DNA of 12,228 nucleotides, from assembly GCA_030044075.1 (NCBI GenBank), contig JASHWM010000243.1, positions 1 to 12,228 of the forward strand. The letters are read 5' to 3'. The translations under genes and the position numbers were made by a program. Position 1 is the first letter of the stretch; every line of letters begins with the position of its first letter. The notes under the pieces are model-generated. The model ran no database searches and had not been told where the DNA came from. It worked only from the letters and a program-made list of their open reading frames with translations. Of the stretch, positions 6,313 to 12,228 are shown piece by piece. Source of the stretch: Candidatus Rhabdochlamydia sp. (GTDB lineage Bacteria > Chlamydiota > Chlamydiia > Chlamydiales > Rhabdochlamydiaceae).

Positions 6313-6363
6313 AAGCTCCCAGTAAAAGCATTCTTCCATTTTGAATAGAGATTAAACAACCGA

Positions 6364-6379
6364 GGGATCAATCGATCCC
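6364..6379 (-). terminator. weak hairpin at the end of the M3 peptidase gene
   Basis: GGGATC (6364-6369), loop AATC, GATCCC (6374-6379): a 6-bp stem overlapping the stop codon of the M3 gene. On the minus strand it is followed by the moderately T-rich TCGGTTGTTTAATC. It is the only candidate terminator in the 55-base gap between the convergent helicase and peptidase genes. Confidence 0.25.
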
Positions 6380-8434
6380 CAGGTTTTTCATGAAGGCCTC
6401 TTTCGATGGCTCTCTTCCTAGGAACTTGATCAACATCGCATTCGGATCGGCACTTCCCCCTTTTCCGATAATTTCAGAAACATATTGCGCTCCGGCCTTT
6501 GGATTTAAAAGGCCCTGCTGTTTAATTTTTTCAAATACATCTGCAGCAAAGACCCTCGACCACAGATAGCCGTAATACATGGGGCCGTATTCGTCAAGAT
6601 GGCCAAAAGAGACCTGAAAGTGGTCCCTCTCTCCAAAAAGATACTGGGAGATCATCTTTGATCGAATATCGTGCAGCATCTTTGTCGTGTTCTTTTTAGC
6701 CCCTTCCTTGAAATATTCAAGGGAAAGTTCTGACAAAAAGCACTGCCTTTGGAGCCACTGGGCGGAGTTGCAGTTCCTTGCTTTGATCATCAGATCGATC
6801 AGCTCATCGGGGAGGGGCTGGTTTGTCAAATAATGGGAACTGATCATCTTTAAGATGTCCTTGTCCCAAAGCCACTCTTCAAGAAGCTGGGAGGGAAGTT
6901 CAACAAAATCTGTTTTGACCTTCGTCCCGCACATCATGATCATGTCCCCTCTTCCGAGGATCTCGTGGATGGCGTGGCCAAATTCATGAAAAAATATCCT
7001 CGCCTCGTCATGGTTCATGAGCGAGGGGCGCGATAATGTAGGTTTTGTAAAATTGGCAACGACCAAGCTTAGTGCAGCGTGTTTTTTTTGATCTGAAGAG
7101 TTGTACGAAGGGAAAAGCACGCACTCGCAAGCATGGCCATATTTGTTTTCCCTTGGAAACAAATCAAGGAGCAAATATCCCAGAGTTTGGTTTGAGTCTT
7201 TTTCGCTGATCTGAAGGAGCTTGACGTCCTTGTCCCAAAATTTGACATTGGGAACTTCATTGATCGAGAGGTTAAAGAACTTTTCGTAGATCGAGATCAA
7301 CCCCTGGACTGTCTTTTCAAGAGGAAAATATTCGGAGATGAGGATCTCATCGACCTTGAAATGGTTCATCTTGTAGTAATTGGCCACAAACGCCGAGTCG
7401 TAGGCATTGAGCTTCCCATCAGCCGTCAGTTTGACCCCCTCAGGTAGCTCCTTTGTCATCACAGTAAACTCCTGACTTGCCTTGAGAGCGGACTTTTGGT
7501 ACAGCTCCTTTAAAAAACTATCCGCTTTTTCCTGTGTTTTGACCATCTGTCCCGACAGCTCATACGCTGCAAAGCTGTCAAACCCTAAGACCTTTGCAAG
7601 GGCATCTCTTTTCTCGATCATCTCTTCGAGTATGCCTTCATTTACTGGAAAGGCCCTATTGGAAAAAAGCTCGTACATCGCCTTTCTTGTCTTTGCCACC
7701 TTGCAATGTTCCATTACGGGAAAATAGATTGGATAGTCGCAACTCAGCTTATATTCGCCCTTCTCATTTTTTTCTAAAGCGTCGATAAAGTCGCTCTTAA
7801 GACCGTCAAGGTCTTCTTTTGAAACAAAAATACTCGGATGGTCTTGCTGGATGTTTTTTCGAAAGTCTTGCGCAGAGAGCGTCAGAGCGTTGCGAAGGCT
7901 CTTGGCCTCCTGCCTTCTGTCATCGGGAAGGTTCAGGCCAAACCTTTGCAACTCCAGGACCATCTCATCAAGATAATACTGGTGATGTTCAGGGAGGTTT
8001 TCTTTTTTTTCTTTTACCCGCATGACAGCCTGGTAGAGCCCTGTCCCACTTGACAGCGCATCAAAAAACATGATTTTGAGCTCCCTCCTTGCAAGGTCGC
8101 TCTCATTTCTTATCCCATCATCGGTATGCACAAGGGACATCCCTTCAAAAAAGGTCATCGCATTCGTGATCTTTCCCTTGATGATGTCCAAAGCTTTGAT
8201 CGTATTTTCAAACGTCCTTTCCTCATCTGGGATTGCCAAGACCTTGGAAAAGCCCTCATTGAACTCTTCCATCGCAAGAGTTTTTCTTCGGAGCACATCC
8301 TGCGTATTTTGCGGAATGCAGTTCTGCACATCCAGCGGACTTGTTAAAAAAGGGAGGTTGTCATCAGAAATGCTTGCATCAGCCATAGATCCTAAAAACG
8401 TCACAATAAGTGTTGTTGTCATTAAGAATTTCAT
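6368..8434 (-). CDS. exported M3-family oligopeptidase (OpdA/Dcp type)
   Basis: Zinc metallopeptidase of family M3 (thimet oligopeptidase, oligopeptidase A, peptidyl-dipeptidase Dcp), 688 aa, matching the family's usual 680 or so. The zinc site HEFGHAIHE is at residues 483-491 (ligands H483 and H487, catalytic E484), with the third ligand probably E512 in FVELPSQ. The substrate-binding MYYGYLWS stretch lies near 619-626. A signal peptide precedes it: a short start, a hydrophobic core at about residues 4-17 and an Ala-Asp-Ala cleavage site at 18-20, so the enzyme probably acts outside the cytoplasm on host or periplasmic peptides. I chose the ATG at 8432-8434 because GAGGGGG lies just upstream and it places the signal peptide at the N-terminus. 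An in-frame TTG at 8461 would add nine residues. It follows the methyltransferase gene by 75 bases on the same strand and may be co-transcribed. Confidence 0.88.
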   Translation of the reverse strand: MKFLMTTTLIVTFLGSMADASISDDNLPFLTSPLDVQNCIPQNTQDVLRRKTLAMEEFNEGFSKVLAIPDEERTFENTIKALDIIKGKITNAMTFFEGMSLVHTDDGIRNESDLARRELKIMFFDALSSGTGLYQAVMRVKEKKENLPEHHQYYLDEMVLELQRFGLNLPDDRRQEAKSLRNALTLSAQDFRKNIQQDHPSIFVSKEDLDGLKSDFIDALEKNEKGEYKLSCDYPIYFPVMEHCKVAKTRKAMYELFSNRAFPVNEGILEEMIEKRDALAKVLGFDSFAAYELSGQMVKTQEKADSFLKELYQKSALKASQEFTVMTKELPEGVKLTADGKLNAYDSAFVANYYKMNHFKVDEILISEYFPLEKTVQGLISIYEKFFNLSINEVPNVKFWDKDVKLLQISEKDSNQTLGYLLLDLFPRENKYGHACECVLFPSYNSSDQKKHAALSLVVANFTKPTLSRPSLMNHDEARIFFHEFGHAIHEILGRGDMIMMCGTKVKTDFVELPSQLLEEWLWDKDILKMISSHYLTNQPLPDELIDLMIKARNCNSAQWLQRQCFLSELSLEYFKEGAKKNTTKMLHDIRSKMISQYLFGERDHFQVSFGHLDEYGPMYYGYLWSRVFAADVFEKIKQQGLLNPKAGAQYVSEIIGKGGSADPNAMLIKFLGREPSKEAFMKNLGID

Positions 8435-8509
8435 CCACGCCCCCTCAAGTTTTTTGTTCAAAAACTGGGGATTCTATTGCATGGGGGTCTTTTAAGCAAA
8501 CCCCAAAAC

Positions 8510-9292
8510 CTAATCGCCCGCCAAGATCCTTACAACGACCTGCTCATGCATATCATTAAAGGCCAGGTACTCGGCTTTAAGGTTCTTTCTTTCTAAAAAC
8601 TCAAAAAAGGCCCTGCTCTCATTCTCTTCGGAATTCGGATAATTGTAGAACTCGTCAAACAGAATAATTGTCCCGGGATGGATACGGTCGCCAAGGGCCT
8701 CAAAAGCAAGCGCAGTGGATGAATAAAGGCAACAATCCACATGGAGGAAAGCGATCGGCTCTTTTTTATGGGATCCGTTGAACTCAGGCAAGGTCTGTGA
8801 GAACCATCCCCTGAAGATCACAATATTATGGATAAGGGGCGGGAGAACTTCAGGATTTTTAAAAGAGAAGGTCCCTTTAGGGAACTTAAAGTCCGATCGG
8901 ACCCATTCTTCGGGAAACCCTTCAAAAGAATCGAACCCATAGATCTTCTTGTCCGGGTTCAGTGCGGCAATGAAGTTGATCGTCCTTCCCGAACAAACCC
9001 CCAATTCGATATAGGTCCCTTTCAAAGTGACCTGATCAGAGGCAAACCGGATCGCCTCTGCATCGGAATGCACAACCTTTGCTTGTGAGAGGTATTTGTC
9101 CACAAAACGGACGGCAGCTTCGCTTTCCAGGTAGGGTTTGTTGATCGCCTTAAAATGAAGGATCTGATTCCCTTCCCTTAAATCGGTTCCCGGCGGAGTG
9201 GCCAGGATCGTTCCCCAATCAAACCTCTCTGTAGGTTCGGCCCCTAGCAAGAATGCATGGACGCAAACCATCATGCCAATCAATTTCTTCAT
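8510..9292 (-). CDS. TylF/MycF-type SAM-dependent methyltransferase with signal peptide
   Basis: A 260-aa class I methyltransferase resembling the TylF/MycF/NovP sugar O-methyltransferases. Motifs: SAM loop IELGVCSG (95-102), acidic loop YGFDSFEGFPE (118-128), HVDCCLYSST (184-193) and ILFDEFYNYP (210-219). TylF-like proteins usually read HIDxDLY and have Asp-Asp in the last motif for metal binding. Here one Asp is Cys and the pair is Asp-Glu, so metal use or activity may differ. The N-terminus (about 1-17) is a typical signal peptide ending LLGAEP. SAM is a cytosolic cofactor, so an exported enzyme would have to work in a host compartment. I chose the ATG at 9290-9292, with GAGGTG at 7-nt spacing; the ATG at 9296-9298 would leave a spacing of only 1. 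It could be co-transcribed with the M3 peptidase gene that follows on the same strand. Confidence 0.8.
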   Translation of the reverse strand: MKKLIGMMVCVHAFLLGAEPTERFDWGTILATPPGTDLREGNQILHFKAINKPYLESEAAVRFVDKYLSQAKVVHSDAEAIRFASDQVTLKGTYIELGVCSGRTINFIAALNPDKKIYGFDSFEGFPEEWVRSDFKFPKGTFSFKNPEVLPPLIHNIVIFRGWFSQTLPEFNGSHKKEPIAFLHVDCCLYSSTALAFEALGDRIHPGTIILFDEFYNYPNSEENESRAFFEFLERKNLKAEYLAFNDMHEQVVVRILAGD

Positions 9293-9325
9293 TTTCATCC
9301 ACCTCTAGAAGATACACATAGAAGA

Positions 9326-9355
9326 AAGATACTCCCTTGGGCAATAATTCTTCAA
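9326..9355 (-). promoter_or_regulatory. candidate promoter for the methyltransferase gene
   Basis: On the minus strand TTGAAG (9350-9355) and TATCTT (9326-9331) are 18 bases apart, each matching four of six consensus bases. They lie just past the 9380-9403 terminator and 33 bases before the start codon. The position is right; the match is modest. Confidence 0.3.
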
Positions 9356-9369
9356 CCTGTATCCCTAAA

Positions 9370-9403
9370 TAACAAGAAAGCAACTTCTCAGCTGAGAAGT
9401 TGC
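9370..9403 (-). terminator. strong palindromic terminator after the ABM-like gene
   Basis: GCAACTTCTCAG at 9380-9391 is followed without a spacer by its exact reverse complement at 9392-9403, a perfect 24-bp palindrome. Reading the minus strand, TTTCTTGTTA follows the stem. It lies 16 bases past the stop of the ABM-like gene, so it should end that transcript before the methyltransferase gene begins. A spacerless palindrome could also bind a dimeric regulator. Confidence 0.75.
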
Positions 9404-9419
9404 AGATTAGAAAAAGCAA

Positions 9420-9737
9420 TTAGGCGATCTTCCTTGCTTTTTCCATGTAGTTGCATCGGATCTTATAAAATTCTCGTTTTGGCGCGCTTGTGCAATATTT
9501 CGCAAGTTCCTTTTCTTTCTTGTCCCAAGCAGACTGAAATTTTCTGGCTTCTTCAATGTCGTTCCAATATCCGATCCCGATCACAGTAGTCGAATCTTTT
9601 CCATTCTGGAGCAGTTCGATCCCGTGGCAGCCATACTGGGCGCCTTTCTTCACAAGCTCGTTCTCAAGGAATTTAAGACCTTCTTCTTCCATCCCTTTTT
9701 TAAAAGTGTAATGGACAACAGCCCGATAGTTAGACAT
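9420..9737 (-). CDS. ABM-like (dimeric alpha+beta barrel) small protein
   Basis: A 105-aa cytosolic protein whose pattern suits the antibiotic biosynthesis monooxygenase/ferredoxin-like dimeric barrel superfamily. It runs from a starting strand (YRAVVHYTFKKG) through a helix with many Glu/Lys, a strand ending in GIELLQN, a second strand with VIGIGYWND, and a helix starting IEEARKFQ. The GYW-D-E-A-KF portion is the usual landmark of such domains. Members include heme-degrading monooxygenases and many small proteins of unknown role, and I cannot choose among them. The start ATG at 9735-9737 follows GGGAGGGGAT, a strong ribosome-binding site. The gene has its own terminator downstream and is divergent from the MtnA-like gene across a gap of about 300 bases. 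Confidence 0.6.
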   Translation of the reverse strand: MSNYRAVVHYTFKKGMEEEGLKFLENELVKKGAQYGCHGIELLQNGKDSTTVIGIGYWNDIEEARKFQSAWDKKEKELAKYCTSAPKREFYKIRCNYMEKARKIA

Positions 9738-10045
9738 ATCCCCTCCCTTTATTATGCCTTCCTCATTAATTTAAGTTTTAAATAAAATTTTATTATTATC
9801 AATTATTAATTTTACTATTTAATTTAAAACTCTAACAAATAAAGAAATACAATTTAATTAACATAGTATTCTTGTGAACATCTGTATAATATATTGGTTT
9901 TTAATTGCTTATACTTTCTTCAGCAGATCTTACCTCAATTATATAACCCCCTTCTGAAAAAATTTCAGATTTCTTTATCCCTTGACATCTTACATATGCT
10001 AATGCGAATGTCATCGAGTCCAAATTAACAACGCTAGGAGTTTAT
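9738..10045. promoter_or_regulatory. AT-rich divergent intergenic region
   Basis: This 308-base gap between the divergent ABM-like and MtnA-like genes holds no ORF with coding character. Visible elements are a TATAAT at 9885-9890, a perfect 7-bp inverted repeat TCTGAAA-AAA-TTTCAGA at 9953-9969 that could be an operator, and an exact TTGACA at 9982-9987. The TTGACA lacks a good -10 at 16-18 bases. The part next to the ABM-like gene (about 9765-9860) is nearly pure A/T. I see no riboswitch-like structure, though none was folded computationally. Confidence 0.4.
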
Positions 10046-11194
10046 ATGCGTCGACACATTGCAACTTCCGTATTAATGGCCCTTTTTTGCACACACTCTC
10101 TTCATTCTGACCCTTCAGATCAGGAACCTACCATAACCAATTGCGACCTCTTACAGTCGAGGCCCCGGTGCGGCCTAGAACTAAATAGCATGGCAGTCCG
10201 CTATGCAAAGGGCAAATTGAGCGTCCTGAACCAGCAAAAACTCCCTCTTGAAGAAGAATGGCTGTACCCAGAAACTCCTGAGGACATGGTCGAGATCATC
10301 ACTTCGCTCAAAGTCCGAGGAGCCCCTTTGATCGGGATCAGCGCAGTCCTCTCTTTAGCGCAACTAGCAGAAAAAGGTGAGGACAAAGAGACGATCATCA
10401 GTGCCGCCCACCTTTTGAAAAATGCAAGGCCGACAGCAGTCAACCTAGCCACCTGCATCGAGAGGGTTTTGAGCTCTATGGAGCAAAGCCCCAATTTTCA
10501 TGAGGCAATTTTTGACACCGTCTCCAATATTTTCCTGGAAGACATCGACCTATGCCAGGCCATGGGCGAGGCGGGAGCTTCTTTGATCGAACCTGGCGAG
10601 AACATTTTGACGATATGCAATACGGGCAGCCTTGCGACTGCAGGGATCGGAACAGCCCTCGGCGTCATCCGGGTTGCCCATGAGCAGGGGAAAAAAATCC
10701 ATGTGTATGCCTGCGAGACCCGCCCTCTTTTGCAAGGAGGAAGGCTGACTGCTTGGGAGCTTGAGCAAAATGGGATCCCTTATACTTTGATCTGCGACAG
10801 CATGGCAGCTTCCCTTATGAGGAGCGGAAAGATCGACCGCGTCCTCGTTGGAGCTGACAGGATCGCTGCCAATGGCGATTTTGCCAATAAGATCGGGACC
10901 TATTCACTCGCTGCCCTTGCCCACTACCATAATGTCCCTTTCCATGTCGTAGCTCCCTATACGACGATCGATCCTCAATGCAGGGATGGAAGCTGCATTA
11001 AAATCGAGCAGCGCAAACCGGAAGAGGTCAGAGGTGTCTATGGCAGCTTTGGCAACATTCGATGGAGCCCAGAAAAAGCTCCGGTCTATAATCCTGCCTT
11101 CGATGTAACGCCAAGTGACCTAGTGTCGAGCTATATCCTCGATGTAGGCGTTGTCAGCGCAAGCGATATTCCTTCTGCTGCAAGCAAATTGTAG
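10046..11194 (+). CDS. mtnA: MtnA/eIF2B-family isomerase with signal-peptide extension
   Basis: Resembles S-methyl-5-thioribose-1-phosphate isomerase (MtnA) of the methionine salvage pathway, within the eIF-2B alpha/beta/delta family. From about residue 50 it matches throughout: KLPLEEEWL, VRGAPLIGISA (90-100), RPTAVNL (128-134), ICNTGSLATAGIGTALGVIR (190-209) with catalytic-type Cys191, ETRPLLQGGRLTAWEL (224-239), VGADRIAANGDFANKIGT (268-285) with Asp271, and NPAFDVTPSDL near the end. The first 48 residues are extra: basic start, hydrophobic core at about 7-18, then a polar linker, which looks like an export signal. ATG 10046 has TAGGAG at 10035-10040 with 5-nt spacing. The internal ATG at 10190, which would give a standard MtnA, has none. 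No other salvage gene is in the window, so the physiological substrate is uncertain. Confidence 0.83.
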   Translation: MRRHIATSVLMALFCTHSLHSDPSDQEPTITNCDLLQSRPRCGLELNSMAVRYAKGKLSVLNQQKLPLEEEWLYPETPEDMVEIITSLKVRGAPLIGISAVLSLAQLAEKGEDKETIISAAHLLKNARPTAVNLATCIERVLSSMEQSPNFHEAIFDTVSNIFLEDIDLCQAMGEAGASLIEPGENILTICNTGSLATAGIGTALGVIRVAHEQGKKIHVYACETRPLLQGGRLTAWELEQNGIPYTLICDSMAASLMRSGKIDRVLVGADRIAANGDFANKIGTYSLAALAHYHNVPFHVVAPYTTIDPQCRDGSCIKIEQRKPEEVRGVYGSFGNIRWSPEKAPVYNPAFDVTPSDLVSSYILDVGVVSASDIPSAASKL

Positions 11195-11205
11195 TAGAGA
11201 AGTTA

Positions 11206-11229
11206 TGGGCCTTCTCTTTGGAAGGCCCA
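11206..11229. terminator. hairpin between convergent mtnA and sialidase genes
   Basis: TGGGCCTTC (11206-11214) pairs perfectly with GAAGGCCCA (11221-11229) across a 6-base loop, starting 12 bases after the mtnA stop. There is no T run on either side, so it is not a textbook intrinsic terminator. It is the only strong hairpin separating the two convergent genes and could act in both directions. Confidence 0.5.
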
Positions 11230-11294
11230 AAGGTCTTCAAAAATGGATTCCCCCAAAAAAAGCAATCTTCGTACAGCTCAATCCGCCTTATTTT

Positions 11295-12228
11295 CTATTG
11301 CAGTAAGAAAAGTCTTTCAGGATCGATCACAACGTACTTGATCCGCCTTTGGTCTGTGCCATCTGCCTTCTTCGAATAAGTGATATGAACAAAGCCATCC
11401 GATGAGAATATCCCTGCTGGGACCTCGCCATCATTTTCTTCTAGGATGATGGGATTTGAAAAGCTATTTCCTCCATCTACAGAAACGGCAAGGGCAAGGG
11501 GAAAACGATGGGTATGTGAATGATTATATATCAAAACGATCTTGCCAGATCCAAGGTCAACCACGTCAAATCCAGAGTCAGGATTGGGGATCGATGTTGC
11601 TTGAGGTGTTGACCAGCTCAGCCCGCCGTCTTTTGATACCGCAGTCCAAATCCATCCCTTTCCTCCGACCTTGTTCGCCCTATCTCGGCATAGCATCCTC
11701 AGGTGCCCATCCGAGTCGAAAAAAAGCGCTGGTTCGATGATCCCGAATTTTTGGTCTGGGATCAAAAGGGGACCGATTTTTTTCCAGGTTTTCAACCCTT
11801 CGTCCGTTATTTCGATCCAGCAGGCCGTGGCTTTGTGCGCATCTTCCACCTCCCCGACCTCGGAAGAAGAGGGGCAGATCAATAGGCCATTTGAAATAAT
11901 CGGCTTATTTTTTGTAGGCCCGGCAATCCCTGCAGGTATAATCTCTTCTTCTGACCAGTTAAGCCCATTGTCATAAGAACGCTTGATGTACGTGGCAAGA
12001 TGGCGAGGGTCTTTTCCTATGCGATAGAATAAAACGAGCTCTCCCCCTGAAAGTTTGCAAAGCACGGGGTTCCAACAGGCAGATGCCTGTGATGCAACAA
12101 TCTCTTTCGGAATTGTCCAACAATTTCCGTCAAACACAGAAACATAGAGCCCTACATTTTTTTTCATATGGATATTGCTCAGTCCTTCCCCTTTTCCTCC
12201 TTTCCAAACAACACAGAGATTTCCGGGA
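11295..12228 (-). CDS. sialidase-like (BNR/Asp-box) beta-propeller protein, 5' partial
   Basis: The reading frame stays open from the TAG at 11295-11297 to the window edge, 310 visible residues, so the true start lies outside. The ATG at 12165-12167 is not the start. The 20 codons before it encode GNLCVVWKGGKGEGLSNIH, the W-x-GG-x-EG strand typical near the N-terminus of BNR_2-type sialidases. Numbered from that Met, Asp boxes occur at SYDNGLNW (64-71), SKDGGLSW (178-185) and the weaker SVDGGNSF (229-236). Other family landmarks are WNPVL, FYRIGKDP, GPTKNKPI, EPALFFDSDGHLRMLCRDR and YNHSHTHRFPLALAVS. Members remove terminal sialic acid or act on related glycosides, and some are non-enzymatic. 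The specificity cannot be read here, nor whether a signal peptide exists. It is convergent with the MtnA-like gene. Confidence 0.82.
   Translation of the reverse strand, partial: PGNLCVVWKGGKGEGLSNIHMKKNVGLYVSVFDGNCWTIPKEIVASQASACWNPVLCKLSGGELVLFYRIGKDPRHLATYIKRSYDNGLNWSEEEIIPAGIAGPTKNKPIISNGLLICPSSSEVGEVEDAHKATACWIEITDEGLKTWKKIGPLLIPDQKFGIIEPALFFDSDGHLRMLCRDRANKVGGKGWIWTAVSKDGGLSWSTPQATSIPNPDSGFDVVDLGSGKIVLIYNHSHTHRFPLALAVSVDGGNSFSNPIILEENDGEVPAGIFSSDGFVHITYSKKADGTDQRRIKYVVIDPERLFLLQ

Noticed and set aside
5827..6339. 170-codon minus-strand ORF opposite the helicase
   Set aside because: It lies over conserved helicase motifs IV-VI on the other strand and has no recognisable pattern or ribosome-binding site.
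8070..8495. 141-codon plus-strand ORF opposite the M3 peptidase start
   Set aside because: It is antisense to the signal peptide and N-terminal domain of a well-supported gene. Its Ser/Phe/Leu-rich sequence is typical of a shadow frame.
8435..8509. Possible terminator between the methyltransferase and M3 genes
   Set aside because: G runs and C runs are present, but the best stem is short, contains a G-U pair and has no T run. Co-transcription is not excluded.
9982..9987. Exact TTGACA as a -35 for the MtnA-like gene
   Set aside because: No hexamer resembling TATAAT lies 16-18 bases downstream, so it is noted only as part of the intergenic region and not called as a promoter.
10190..10192. 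Internal ATG as the start of the MtnA-like gene
   Set aside because: It would give a standard-length MtnA but has no Shine-Dalgarno site, whereas the ATG at 10046 has TAGGAG at good spacing.
12165..12167. ATG as the start of the sialidase-like gene
   Set aside because: Twenty open codons upstream encode a conserved sialidase strand, so the gene begins outside the window.

Overview
The window reads as a piece of chromosome from a chlamydia-like, host-associated bacterium (phylum Chlamydiota, probably an amoeba- or arthropod-associated family rather than Chlamydia proper). No single marker proves this. The case rests on an Inc-like protein with a bilobed hydrophobic segment, an amino-acid symporter of the NSS family, several enzymes that are normally cytosolic but here carry signal peptides, and very AT-rich intergenic DNA between moderately GC genes. 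There is no rRNA, tRNA, IS element, phage gene or CRISPR array.

Layout, left to right. 1-110: possible tail of an upstream gene and a bidirectional terminator. 111-827 (-): Inc-like membrane protein. 1045-1631 (+): csaA and a small DUF2905 membrane protein, nearly overlapping. 1720-3365 (+): a 26-codon leader-like ORF with a perfect Shine-Dalgarno site, a hairpin, then a 12-TM NSS symporter. 3406-3900 (+): exported protein with the two H-x-T motifs of 2H phosphoesterases. 3992-4503 (+): a gene that is hidden because a 9-A run splits it into two frames. Rejoined, it is 170 aa and has the Thr/Cys/His spacing of the CheD glutamine deamidase. 4504-4911 (-): a GGQ ribosome-rescue factor that abuts it tail to tail. 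5110-6312 (+): RhlE-like DEAD-box helicase. 6368-9737 (-): M3 metallopeptidase with a signal peptide, TylF-like methyltransferase with a signal peptide, a strong palindromic terminator, and an ABM-like small protein. 10046-11194 (+): MtnA/eIF2B-family isomerase with an N-terminal signal-peptide extension. 11295-12228 (-): sialidase-like beta-propeller whose 5' end lies beyond the window.

The genes do not form one pathway. Housekeeping functions (csaA, RhlE, ribosome rescue) alternate with genes that look host-facing: Inc-like protein, amino-acid uptake, and exported hydrolases and transferases. The strongest hidden signal is the frameshifted CheD-like gene at 3992-4503. The strongest recurring theme is enzymes of normally cytosolic families carrying export signals (2H phosphoesterase, TylF-like methyltransferase, MtnA-like isomerase, M3 peptidase). 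This fits delivery into the periplasm, inclusion or host cell.

All family calls are from reading motifs by eye. No database search was possible.
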